A stretch of DNA of 31,883 nucleotides, from the IMG/VR virus record IMGVR_UViG_3300015360_000129, positions 1 to 31,883 of that record, one strand, 5' to 3'. A model generated the notes under the pieces. The model was given only the letters and a program-made list of their open reading frames with translations, had not been told where the DNA came from and made no database searches. Both the position numbers and the translations under genes were made by a program. This DNA comes from a virus. Positions 23,498 through 29,612 of this stretch are shown here, one piece after another; position 1 is the stretch's first letter, and every line of letters starts with the position of its first letter.

Positions 23498-23556
23498 TCT
23501 AGGAATCCCCTTCGTTCAGGGAGGGGAGGATGTCAAAAGTTTCCGCATCAATTCGC
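23400..23556 (+). ncRNA. Predicted omega/reRNA: TnpB guide RNA
   Basis: In characterised TnpB systems the guide RNA spans the 3' end of tnpB and the right end, followed by about 16-20 bases of flanking DNA. Here the scaffold part would include the right-end hairpin (23507-23526) and end at GTCAA 23536. The guide would start at AAGTTTCCGC, 23537. The 5' limit is a guess. No promoter for it was identified. Confidence 0.5.
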
Positions 23557-23579
23557 ACACTTAGAACTTTAGTCTCCAT
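23499..23579 (-). pseudogene. Truncated second copy of the RHH gene, fused to the IS right end
   Basis: From ATG 23579 the frame reads METKVLSVRIDAET, nearly the same as the intact RHH start (K2 to E), then runs into the IS right end as FDILPSLNEGDS and stops at 23499. Bases 23537-23575 equal 21717-21755 with no difference over 39 bases. The strand and first turn of the DNA-binding fold survive, but both helices are lost, so a functional repressor is not expected. The missing 3' part is not found elsewhere in the window, so a deletion must have accompanied or followed the insertion. Confidence 0.8.
23507..23526. other. Right-end hairpin of the IS200/IS605 element
   Basis: CCCCTTC pairs with GGAGGGG (one T-G pair) around a short loop, ten bases before the element end GTCAA. 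It is the expected TnpA recognition hairpin and also part of the predicted guide RNA scaffold. Confidence 0.75.
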
Positions 23580-23613
23580 GCTACACCCACTGTTCTTTCC
23601 CTGTTCTGTTACC

Positions 23614-23643
23614 GCAGTACGGCCACATACTGCATTTTTTTTT
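23614..23643 (+). terminator. Terminator-like hairpin downstream of tnpB
   Basis: GCAGTA (23614-23619) pairs with TACTGC (23628-23633) around an 8-base loop and is followed by nine T. It would end plus-strand transcripts from tnpB and its guide RNA. The stem is short. Confidence 0.5.
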
Positions 23644-23646
23644 GCT

Positions 23647-23907
23647 CCGGTATGGTAACTTTTTTCTGTAATACCAGGGGGGTGTGTCTCTCTTGATACC
23701 GCATACCGCAAAAAGGGGGGGTCTTGATAGTTGGTAGAAAAAATGAAACAAGACATGCTTTACAGGCTTTAATATGCTTTACATGCTTACAAGCGTTACC
23801 TACTAAATCCACTGTTTCTTCCTAGAGTTCTATAAGTCTATATTGCGGTATGCAGTATCAAGAGAGATATACCCCCCTGGTATTACAGAAAAAAGTTACC
23901 ATACCGG
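23647..23907. repeat. 65-bp inverted repeat, arms 23647-23711 and 23843-23907
   Basis: The two arms match at 62 of 65 positions in inverted orientation around a 131-bp spacer. A looser match continues outward for about 18 more bases on each side (ATACTGCA plus T9 against the terminator T10). Arms contain GGTATGGTAAC, a run of G and GATACCGCAT. Confidence 0.92.
23755..23800. repeat. Short GCTTTA-type direct repeats (iteron-like)
   Basis: ATGCTTTACA occurs at 23755 and 23774, with related GCTTTA, GCTTAC and GCGTTAC between and after them, giving five units at 8-10 base spacing. A shorter related pair (GCATTA, GCTTAC) lies at 21836-21850 in the other copy of the duplicated region. Confidence 0.55.
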
Positions 23908-23939
23908 AAAAAAAAAATGCGGTATCATGATACCGCATT
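23908..23939 (-). terminator. Intrinsic terminator of the primase-helicase gene
   Basis: A perfect 24-bp palindrome (23916-23939) is followed on the minus strand by ten T. As RNA it gives a stem of 10 bp with a CATG loop and a U tract, 27 bp beyond the stop codon of the primase-helicase gene. This is the clearest terminator in the window. Confidence 0.85.
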
Positions 23940-23966
23940 CGAGTATGGAGGGGCTTACCCCTTGGG

Positions 23967-26348
23967 TTAATTTAGGGGGGGTATCTCCACCCCCTGGAGT
24001 CCCTTTACCATCACCTTGCGCCCCTGGACCTCGACCCACTTAGCCGTGGCCCTTTCCTCGTAGGGATGTTCCCCCCAGACATCCCTACGCATCTTTGAGA
24101 GCTGCTTGGCGAACTTCTGCATATGGACTGGAATCCGACTCATAGCCTTCATGGCATCGCGGTAGGCTTCATAAAGGGTACGCGTGGGGAGAAAGTGCTC
24201 CTGGAAACCTCCATTGGTGTGAACCACCAGGTGCTCCTTGACCCAGTACAGTACCGAGTCATTCTCCAGCCTGTACTCTTCCAAAGACGCTTTGATCTTG
24301 GCTGATGCCGTGAATCCTTTCTGAGTCACGAGCCTTTTGTAGCCGGCAAGCGCCAAGTTCAAGACCCCTGGTAACTCGGCCCTGATCTTCTTACTGAGGT
24401 GGGGGTCATAGTTGGCCATGCCCTTCTCTATCAATTGGTTGAAGGGGACGATCAAAAGTCTGCGGTAAAATCCATGGCTGTTATCAGACGAGGTCGGCAG
24501 CTCATTGCATGTCAGGAGCAGCTTTGCGCTATTAGATATTTGGTAGGGGGCTTCTCTTGGGAGCCGGACTATGATCTTCCCGCCCGTCACCAGGGTCTTG
24601 AAGGTCTGGTTGTCGGACAGGGCTTTGGGTGAGGTTTCCTCAGAGATATTAAAAAGCTTCTTATCGAGCTGGGATAGGTTGTAGTGCTCATCGACCTTAG
24701 CGAGGTTGATAGTCGAGAAGTTGGCATCGCCTGCAAGGCCCTGCATGGCGTCTAGGAACGTGGACTTGCCATTGGACCCGTCCCCTGTCATCACCAGGGC
24801 CTTCTGTGCCCAGCAGTCATCGTTAGATAGGGAGTAGCCCATGAACTCCGTAAGGACCGCCTGGAGGTCCGTGTCGGCTCCCGTGACAAGCTCCAGCATT
24901 CGTTCAAAGACCGGAGCACGGGCCGTGGGGTCATAGCCATAGGGGAGGACATGCCGGAAGGCGATTTCCCGATCGTGGGGTCTAAACGCCATGGTGTCGA
25001 TATCTAGGTAGCCATTCAGGAAGTTCATCTTGCGCCGTAGTGAGGTCTCCCACCAATCGACATCTATGAGGTTGTCGATCTCGACCCGCTGCCTCCACTC
25101 GCGCACGGTGTCCATCTTTGGCGTGGGGTCAAACTTCTTTCTGGCAAAGGATTCAAGCTCCGCTGCTTTCATCTCCACATAATGATTCACCTTCCAAACA
25201 TAGCAGTGGCGTGATGCCCCAAGGATTTTGAAATGATAGTCGCGGGCAAAGTATTTGATGAGGTCTTCGTGATTCGGAACACTCTTAGGCTTGCCCTTGC
25301 CATCCAAGGTTATGATATGGAATCCCGTGGCCTCGGTGTGGATGTGCCCGTCCCCGCGCAAGTGGATCGGGCTTTGAATCTTCTTCCAGTGAACGCACTC
25401 GGTGCATTTGCCCCAGAGGTTTTGGATGGATTCGCAGGTCCGAGGCCCCGCTGCCTCAAGCGACTGGGTAATTTTACGCTCTGTAGTCTCGTAAGAATAA
25501 CCCTGATGTCCCTTGGACATCTCATGAGACCGCTCGCCCCCAGTAGCGCCTTGCCCATCCAGGCGTGCTGTGATGGACAGGGCGGCGTACCAGGTTGGCT
25601 CGTCGATAGAGTTGGGGGATTCGTGGCAGTGCTTGAGGAAATTGCAGCCTGCTAGGACTGCGGAGGGGTCGTTGGTGGGATACTTCTGTTGGACTCTTCT
25701 ATCGACTTGCTCTCCTGGCTTCACTATCGGTACGCCTGAGATAGCCTCTAGGTGGAAGTTAAGACTCTTACCAACTTGTCTTAGAAGCGTGGCGAATCTC
25801 TTGGGTTTATCCACCTTCCGGTTCTCGGTGCCTGGAAGCCGGAGGATGCGCCTGGCGTCGAAGATCGAGACATCGACATCACCAGGTAGACCCTGGAGTC
25901 TCAGCGCGTCTTCGAGCCTTCCGCACACGGCGCGGTAGTGGACTCTGTTGTTGTCAAAGAAACTCTTCTCTGTGATCTCGTAGTCGAGCCCGATTAGGTA
26001 GTGCAGTCCGTTGCCCGAGAGCACGACACCAGGATCTTCAGCGGAGATACCCAGGGCTTCACAAACTGGGGCGAGGTATCGCTCATGCTCCTCGACTTTG
26101 ATTTTGTCAATATCAAAAGCGATTGCACTCATTGATTTAAATTCGCGTTTACCTTCACCGCAGTTCGCCACGGTATAGAATAAGTTCCAATGCTCACTCA
26201 CCGGGATTTGTTTTAGAATCTCCTGGTGTCTCGCGAGCACCTCGGCCACAGTCTTCAGTTCAATATCAACTGGAAAGAGCTGGTCTTTAGATTTGATCTC
26301 TCCTGTCTTTCTGTCAACGTATGGTCTTAGGCCCAGGATTTGTATCAT
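23967..26348 (-). CDS. Primase-polymerase / SF3 (D5-type) helicase
   Basis: 793 residues. The N-terminal part resembles an archaeo-eukaryotic primase: AIAFDIDKI with D79 and D81, a SGNGLHYLIG motif with H116, and SIFDARRILRLPGT. A Cys-bearing linker (C305, C315, C318) may bind zinc. The C-terminal SF3 helicase has Walker A GDGSNGKST (522-530), the Walker B-like ISEETSP, and LLLTCNELPTSSD. This pair of domains primes and unwinds DNA for phage replication. The ATG at 26348 has GGAG six bases upstream. It is on the same strand as the late genes but has its own promoter and terminator. Confidence 0.9.
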   Translation of the reverse strand: MIQILGLRPYVDRKTGEIKSKDQLFPVDIELKTVAEVLARHQEILKQIPVSEHWNLFYTVANCGEGKREFKSMSAIAFDIDKIKVEEHERYLAPVCEALGISAEDPGVVLSGNGLHYLIGLDYEITEKSFFDNNRVHYRAVCGRLEDALRLQGLPGDVDVSIFDARRILRLPGTENRKVDKPKRFATLLRQVGKSLNFHLEAISGVPIVKPGEQVDRRVQQKYPTNDPSAVLAGCNFLKHCHESPNSIDEPTWYAALSITARLDGQGATGGERSHEMSKGHQGYSYETTERKITQSLEAAGPRTCESIQNLWGKCTECVHWKKIQSPIHLRGDGHIHTEATGFHIITLDGKGKPKSVPNHEDLIKYFARDYHFKILGASRHCYVWKVNHYVEMKAAELESFARKKFDPTPKMDTVREWRQRVEIDNLIDVDWWETSLRRKMNFLNGYLDIDTMAFRPHDREIAFRHVLPYGYDPTARAPVFERMLELVTGADTDLQAVLTEFMGYSLSNDDCWAQKALVMTGDGSNGKSTFLDAMQGLAGDANFSTINLAKVDEHYNLSQLDKKLFNISEETSPKALSDNQTFKTLVTGGKIIVRLPREAPYQISNSAKLLLTCNELPTSSDNSHGFYRRLLIVPFNQLIEKGMANYDPHLSKKIRAELPGVLNLALAGYKRLVTQKGFTASAKIKASLEEYRLENDSVLYWVKEHLVVHTNGGFQEHFLPTRTLYEAYRDAMKAMSRIPVHMQKFAKQLSKMRRDVWGEHPYEERATAKWVEVQGRKVMVKGLQGVEIPPLN

Positions 26349-26388
26349 GAGTGTCTCCGAAAAAATTAGTCTTCGCTTGGGGGCTCAG

Positions 26389-26417
26389 CATATCTCTGGG
26401 AGCGGGGGTGGTGTCAA
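26389..26417 (-). promoter_or_regulatory. Candidate promoter for the primase-helicase gene
   Basis: On the minus strand a perfect TTGACA (26417-26412) and GATATG (26394-26389) are separated by 17 bp, about 40 bases upstream of the ATG. The -35 is consensus and the -10 is poor (three of six), so an activator or a non-standard -10 is possible. Confidence 0.5.
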
Positions 26418-26436
26418 TTGCAAAACGATAAACTGC

Positions 26437-26466
26437 TTGCATTTTCGCTATTGCGGGTGATATTAA
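26437..26466 (+). promoter_or_regulatory. Candidate promoter for the early operon
   Basis: TTGCAT (26437-26442) and TATTAA (26461-26466) are 18 bp apart. A TG just upstream of the latter (26458-26459) makes an extended -10. The operon's first ATG is 32 bases downstream. It is back-to-back with the primase promoter, only 20 bases away, so both could share a regulator. Confidence 0.4.
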
Positions 26467-26497
26467 AATTACAGCGTACAAGCAAAAGGAATAAAGT

Positions 26498-26656
26498 ATG
26501 GACTGGGTACAATACGTAACAATTGTAATGGGCGGTCTTATGATTATTGCCGTGGTCAAGCGTGCGTTTACCGAGCCTGACGAGGATGCTTGGATGATGG
26601 CCGTGGTGTGCGGCTTAATGTTTATCCCATTTGCCAGGGTTTTAAAACTGATATGA
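26498..26656 (+). CDS. Small two-helix membrane protein (52 aa)
   Basis: First gene of the early operon: ATG 26498 with AAGGA about eight bases upstream and TGA at 26654-26656. Two hydrophobic segments (VTIVMGGLMIIAVV and MMAVVCGLMFIPFARVL) are joined by a charged loop (KRAFTEPDEDAW), so both ends probably face the same side of the inner membrane. No family name can be given. Its stop overlaps the next ATG (ATGA), which supports real translation. Confidence 0.72.
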   Translation: MDWVQYVTIVMGGLMIIAVVKRAFTEPDEDAWMMAVVCGLMFIPFARVLKLI

Positions 26657-26925
26657 ACCTTGACCGCCTTTTAGAAATTGCTGTTCGAGCCCAGACGTAT
26701 TCAGGCCCGTGCTATCACTGTGACCGTGATGAGGATGATGCACCGTGCACCTGCCTTGATGGCCTGGACGCTATGGAGTTGTTTAGAAGCGCAGTGACCC
26801 CAGCCCTGGTGATCTTGATGATTGCGAGGCTTGCTGAAAAGCCTCGCTACGTGAACGCTCAGTTGATCACGGACCCGGAGCACGCTCAGCAGTGGGGCGG
26901 GATTGAAGGAAAGCTGGCGGAATGA
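26653..26925 (+). CDS. Small Cys-rich early protein (90 aa)
   Basis: ATG 26653 overlaps the preceding stop; a longer frame from 26590 is unlikely because it would sit inside the membrane protein gene. The N-terminal half has CYHCDRDEDDAPCTC, possibly a metal site. The centre is hydrophobic and helical (AVTPALVILMIARLAEK). No family recognised. It ends with TGA overlapping the ATG of a 17-residue ORF. Confidence 0.7.
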   Translation: MNLDRLLEIAVRAQTYSGPCYHCDRDEDDAPCTCLDGLDAMELFRSAVTPALVILMIARLAEKPRYVNAQLITDPEHAQQWGGIEGKLAE

Positions 26926-26975
26926 AACTAGACCTAGAACCGATGGACCCAATTTTAAAGGACTCACCATACTGA
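26922..26975 (+). CDS. Coupled 17-residue ORF before the helicase gene
   Basis: ATG 26922 overlaps the previous stop (ATGA), and the TGA at 26973-26975 overlaps the helicase ATG (TGATG). The peptide MKLDLEPMDPILKDSPY is acidic and Pro-rich. The stop-start geometry at both ends suggests that ribosomes pass through it to reach the helicase gene; the peptide itself may not matter. A chance frame cannot be ruled out. Confidence 0.4.
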   Translation: MKLDLEPMDPILKDSPY

Positions 26976-28375
26976 TGATTGATTTGAAGCTTTGGGACCA
27001 CCAAAAGAAAATCATCGGACGTGCCGTACCTGCGCGCCAGTATGCTTTGTTCGCAGAGATGGGGACCGGCAAGACGTGCGCTAGCATCCAGATTGTTAGG
27101 CAGTGGTGTGCAGGGCACGGGGGAGTTCTAAAGACGTTGGTGTTTACCCCGCCGACAGTACGCCAGGCTTGGTATAGGGAGTTCAATCAGTTCTCGCGGC
27201 TTGGTCCCCATGTTGAGGTGTTAGACGGACCAGGTGCAAAGCGCGTGAATCAGTTCAAGCACAGCGGTAAGAAGATCTTTGTTACCAACTATGAATCCTT
27301 ATCCATGCCCGAGCTGTTCAAGTTGTTCAAAGCGTGGAGTCCCGAGGCTTTGATCTTTGATGAATCCCAGCGCGTAAAAGATATGAAAGCCAAGCGCACG
27401 AAGCTTGCGATAGAGCTAGCGGACCTGGCGCAGTTCAAGCTTATCTTGTCGGGTACGCCGATCTTAAATTCAGCGATGGATATTTGGGCACAGTTTAGAA
27501 TCCTGGATGGGGGGCAAACTTTTGACAAGAACTTCTACGCATTCAGAGCCAAGTATTTTATTGATCTTAACGCTGGTATGCCTTCACATAAGCGGTTCCC
27601 TAATTGGCAACCTATTCCAGGTATTGAAAGCGTATTTAACGAGAAGATTTATGCGAAGGCTACGCGAGTCTTGAAGTCAGAATGTTTAGACTTGCCTCCG
27701 CTTGTGCGTCAGAGGGTCGAGGTGGAACTCGCACCCGAACAACAGCGAATGTATGAATCAATGAAGGAAGATTACATAGCTTACCTTGGCGACAAGGCGT
27801 GCGTGGCGTCGATTGCTTTAACGAAGGGCTTAAGACTCCAGCAAATTGTTTCTGGTTTCTGGGTGGATGAAGAGGAGAAAAAAGAACATGGCTTTAAGCA
27901 AAACCCCAGGCTCTTGGCGCTTGCTGAATTACTTTCAGAAATTGCACCAGTCAGTAAAGTTATCGTGTGGTCTAGTTTTCGGCACAGTTATGCTGACATT
28001 GCTGGCATTTGCAATAAGCTTGGGCTTGGTTATGCAGTGCTACTCGGAGGATTGACTGACAAGGTTAGGCAGGAGTCGATTGACAACTTCCAAGCTGATA
28101 CGAAGACTCGCGTGATGATTGCCAACGCAGCAGCGGGTGGTGTTGGCGTGACGCTAACAGCAGCGAGCTACATGATTTATTACTCCAGGTCGTTCCACCT
28201 TGAGCACGATCTTCAGAGCGAGGCGCGGTGTCATCGCGGCGGGAGTGAGGTGCATGACAAGATCACGCGAATAGATATTGTTGCACCGGGTACGATTGAT
28301 GAGGTGATTCTAGGGGCATTGGAGAGAAAAGAGAACCTGGCGTCTAGCATTTTAAGATTGAGGGAGCTGCTGTGA
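26975..28375 (+). CDS. SNF2-family DNA helicase/translocase
   Basis: The start chosen is ATG 26975, at the TGATG junction; the frame is open a further 24 codons upstream but those overlap the preceding gene. 466 residues. Motif I is AEMGTGKT (27-34), motif II IFDESQ (D129, E130), motif III LSGTPILNSAMDIW. The second lobe has VIVWSSFRHSYADI, ANAAAGGVGVTLTAAS and the motif VI-like QSEARCHRGGS with VHDKITRIDIVAPGTIDE. This is the compact SNF2 form common in phages, thought to remodel or unwind DNA during replication or recombination. It follows the early operon promoter and overlaps the next gene (GTGA). Confidence 0.92.
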   Translation: MIDLKLWDHQKKIIGRAVPARQYALFAEMGTGKTCASIQIVRQWCAGHGGVLKTLVFTPPTVRQAWYREFNQFSRLGPHVEVLDGPGAKRVNQFKHSGKKIFVTNYESLSMPELFKLFKAWSPEALIFDESQRVKDMKAKRTKLAIELADLAQFKLILSGTPILNSAMDIWAQFRILDGGQTFDKNFYAFRAKYFIDLNAGMPSHKRFPNWQPIPGIESVFNEKIYAKATRVLKSECLDLPPLVRQRVEVELAPEQQRMYESMKEDYIAYLGDKACVASIALTKGLRLQQIVSGFWVDEEEKKEHGFKQNPRLLALAELLSEIAPVSKVIVWSSFRHSYADIAGICNKLGLGYAVLLGGLTDKVRQESIDNFQADTKTRVMIANAAAGGVGVTLTAASYMIYYSRSFHLEHDLQSEARCHRGGSEVHDKITRIDIVAPGTIDEVILGALERKENLASSILRLRELL

Positions 28376-28554
28376 ATCTTGGGGTTTTAGTAGCGACGTT
28401 GGCGGTGGTTGGATTTGTGGTGTGGCTGGTACTTCAGGTCCCAATGCCTCCGCTGTTCAAGAATATTATTCTAGGGGTTGTGGCGCTGTTCGGGGTGCTG
28501 TGGTTACTCCAGCTGGTGGGAGTTCATTTACCACTGACGTTGAGACTTAAATGA
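28372..28554 (+). CDS. Small membrane protein, Thivi_2564-like (60 aa)
   Basis: GTG start at 28372 overlapping the helicase stop, with GAGGGAG upstream. There are two membrane segments (VLVATLAVVGFVVWLVLQV and IILGVVALFGVLWLLQLVGV) with a short MPPLFKN loop between. The VPMPPLFKNII and LFGVLWLL pattern resembles the Thivi_2564 membrane family as I remember it. A holin-like or membrane-associated replication role is possible but unproven; there is no endolysin beside it. Confidence 0.65.
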   Translation: MNLGVLVATLAVVGFVVWLVLQVPMPPLFKNIILGVVALFGVLWLLQLVGVHLPLTLRLK

Positions 28555-28796
28555 GTGAGCGGGAGGTAGTGGAGTTACAGCTTGTTATCGAGAGTATGCC
28601 TACCCTGCTTCCTAACCACGCGCTGTGTGGGAAGAATGCTTACGACTTGCTTAGAGACATTGGCGAGAAAAATAACGCACTAGCTATGGTGATAGCTGAG
28701 CAGCGGGCTGAGCTTTTTGAACTAAAGGCAAGAAACGAGGCGCTGCTTGTTAGTTACTTTTCTTACATTGTCAGAGCGAAAAAGGAGCCGACATGA
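28551..28796 (+). CDS. Early protein of unknown function (81 aa)
   Basis: ATG 28551 overlaps the preceding TGA, so it is probably translated by coupling; there is only a weak GAG upstream. The sequence is mostly helical with a likely coiled coil in the second half (IAEQRAELFELKARNEALL). One cysteine, no membrane segment. No family recognised. Ends by overlapping the next ATG. Confidence 0.68.
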   Translation: MSEREVVELQLVIESMPTLLPNHALCGKNAYDLLRDIGEKNNALAMVIAEQRAELFELKARNEALLVSYFSYIVRAKKEPT

Positions 28797-29098
28797 GCAT
28801 CATTGAACGCATTGCTGTGTGGCTTGTAAGAAAGTACGGAGAAGACCAGAAGGAGTTTTGTTACTGTCCCGGCTGCGGGATAGAGTTGTGCAGTTCAGGT
28901 GCGTGGTTCAGTAAGACCGAGATGGTTCGTTATAAGTGCATCCAGTGTGGTTCGATCTCGTGCTGGTTATTTGCAGTTCCCCACCCTATCCTTGTCGAAT
29001 CAAGACGATTTACTACGTTCAAGGGAAGCTGCTATGACCACATTGCTGAACACGAATGCGCACTCACTACTCACCCTGGCAAAAGGATCCTTGATTGA
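28793..29098 (+). CDS. Early zinc-ribbon protein (101 aa)
   Basis: ATG 28793 with GGAG five bases upstream, and it overlaps the previous stop. After an N-terminal helix there is CYCPGCGIELC (CxxC) and, 27 or so residues later, YKCIQCGSISC (CxxC), a four-cysteine zinc-ribbon pair. The C-terminal part holds two His (YDHIAEHEC). No known function. Its last 65 bases overlap the next gene, which is more than usual here, so the true end of its functional part may be earlier. Confidence 0.68.
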   Translation: MSIIERIAVWLVRKYGEDQKEFCYCPGCGIELCSSGAWFSKTEMVRYKCIQCGSISCWLFAVPHPILVESRRFTTFKGSCYDHIAEHECALTTHPGKRILD

Positions 29099-29249
29099 GG
29101 CCGAGCACCATTTGTTTAACGGCCTGGTGTGGGCTGCGCACCTTGATGAATCGTTTTACGCAAAGTGCAGCTCGGCTCGGGTGGCGCTGGAAGAAGTACT
29201 GTTACTCATTGAAGAGGGAATTAAATTTTATGTCGAAGCCGGTGACTAA
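29034..29249 (+). CDS. Small helical early protein (71 aa)
   Basis: The start is ATG 29034 (MTTLLNTNAHSLLTLAKGSL) with AAGGGAAG seven bases upstream, the only start in this frame with a ribosome site. It overlaps the zinc-ribbon gene by 65 bases. The protein is helical and acidic (IEAEHHLFNGLVWAAHLDES, then VALEEVLLLIEEGIKFYVEAGD). No family recognised. The good ribosome site and clean end before the next gene support it. Confidence 0.62.
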   Translation: MTTLLNTNAHSLLTLAKGSLIEAEHHLFNGLVWAAHLDESFYAKCSSARVALEEVLLLIEEGIKFYVEAGD

Positions 29250-29424
29250 CCAGAGAATGACATTGTTGAGAGGCCACGACACTGGATACACCAAGGTGTG
29301 CCCTCGGTGCGCGGCACGCCACGGTGATCAACCAGGGCTTGCAGGTATGCCCAGGTTGCTTGACTGGGTAGAGTGTGGGTTCTGCCAGGGTCGGCAGGTA
29401 GCAAAGCCAAGAGTAGAGTTTTGA
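29230..29424 (+). CDS. Small zinc-ribbon protein (64 aa)
   Basis: ATG 29230 lies within the end of the preceding gene, with GAGGGA about ten bases upstream. The core is VCPRCAARHGDQPG and VECGFCQGRQ, a CxxC pair on each side of a Leu-rich middle; the ends are basic. No function known. It is the second of three consecutive small metal-binding proteins in this operon, if the reading frames are right. Confidence 0.62.
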   Translation: MSKPVTNQRMTLLRGHDTGYTKVCPRCAARHGDQPGLAGMPRLLDWVECGFCQGRQVAKPRVEF

Positions 29425-29612
29425 AGTTATGTAGAGAGTGTGGGTTTGAGGAATACGTGGGCACGCAGTGCGAACTGTCGTGCCCAAATTGTGAAGCCTT
29501 GATGATTGTTTGTGCCCCAATAAAAAATGCTTGCACTTCTGATAGCACTTGGCTAGGTTGGGGTTCCACACAAGAAGAGGTATGCACATGGACGATTTTG
29601 TACAAGCAGTAA
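29421..29612 (+). CDS. Small zinc-ribbon protein with TTG start (63 aa)
   Basis: TTG 29421 overlaps the previous TGA (TTGA); no ATG gives the motif intact. It opens MKLCRECGFEEYVGTQCELS (with TTG read as Met), followed by CPNCEAL, a CxxC and CxxC pair. The C-terminal half has three further Cys. It overlaps the next gene by 25 bases. The ribosome site is weak, so expression depends on coupling; the call rests on the zinc motif and position. Confidence 0.5.
   Translation: MKLCRECGFEEYVGTQCELSCPNCEALMIVCAPIKNACTSDSTWLGWGSTQEEVCTWTILYKQ

Larger units (their letters stand above)
21877..23536. mobile_element. IS200/IS605-family insertion sequence with divergent tnpA and tnpB
   Basis: The element carries a Y1 HUH transposase (minus) and an OrfB/TnpB gene (plus), diverging from a 40-bp gap. 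The left end has a subterminal hairpin at 21890-21908 (GCCAT/ATGGC extended by CCC/GGG). The right end has a hairpin at 23507-23526 and ends in GGAGGATGTCAA at 23536, a typical right end of this family. The left boundary is set where similarity between the duplicated flanks ends and is uncertain by several bases. There are no terminal inverted repeats or target duplication, as expected for this family. Both genes look intact, so the element may be active. Confidence 0.88.
23580..23966. other. 387-bp non-coding control or origin-like region
   Basis: No credible gene is seen; short frames here are chance. The block holds, in order: a plus-strand terminator-like hairpin, the left arm of a 65-bp inverted repeat (23647-23711), GCTTTA-type direct repeats (23757-23800), a segment shared with 21850-21876, the right arm (23843-23907), and a minus-strand terminator (23908-23939) after the primase-helicase gene. 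The motif ATACCGCA or its complement occurs several times. The density of symmetric elements suggests operator sites or a replication origin. Confidence 0.6.

Noticed and set aside
23499-23756. An 85-codon minus-strand gene over the IS right end
   Set aside because: Only the part from 23579 resembles the RHH protein; the upstream half crosses the terminator and part of the inverted repeat and has no ribosome site.
21850-23837. The shared block at 21850 and 23811 as attachment sites or IS direct repeats
   Set aside because: The similarity is imperfect and is accompanied by the repeated RHH start in the same order, so a tandem duplication explains it better; IS200/IS605 elements make no target duplication.
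28372-28554. Firm holin assignment for the 60-aa two-helix protein
   Set aside because: Two membrane helices fit, but there is no endolysin or spanin beside it and it lies in the early operon.
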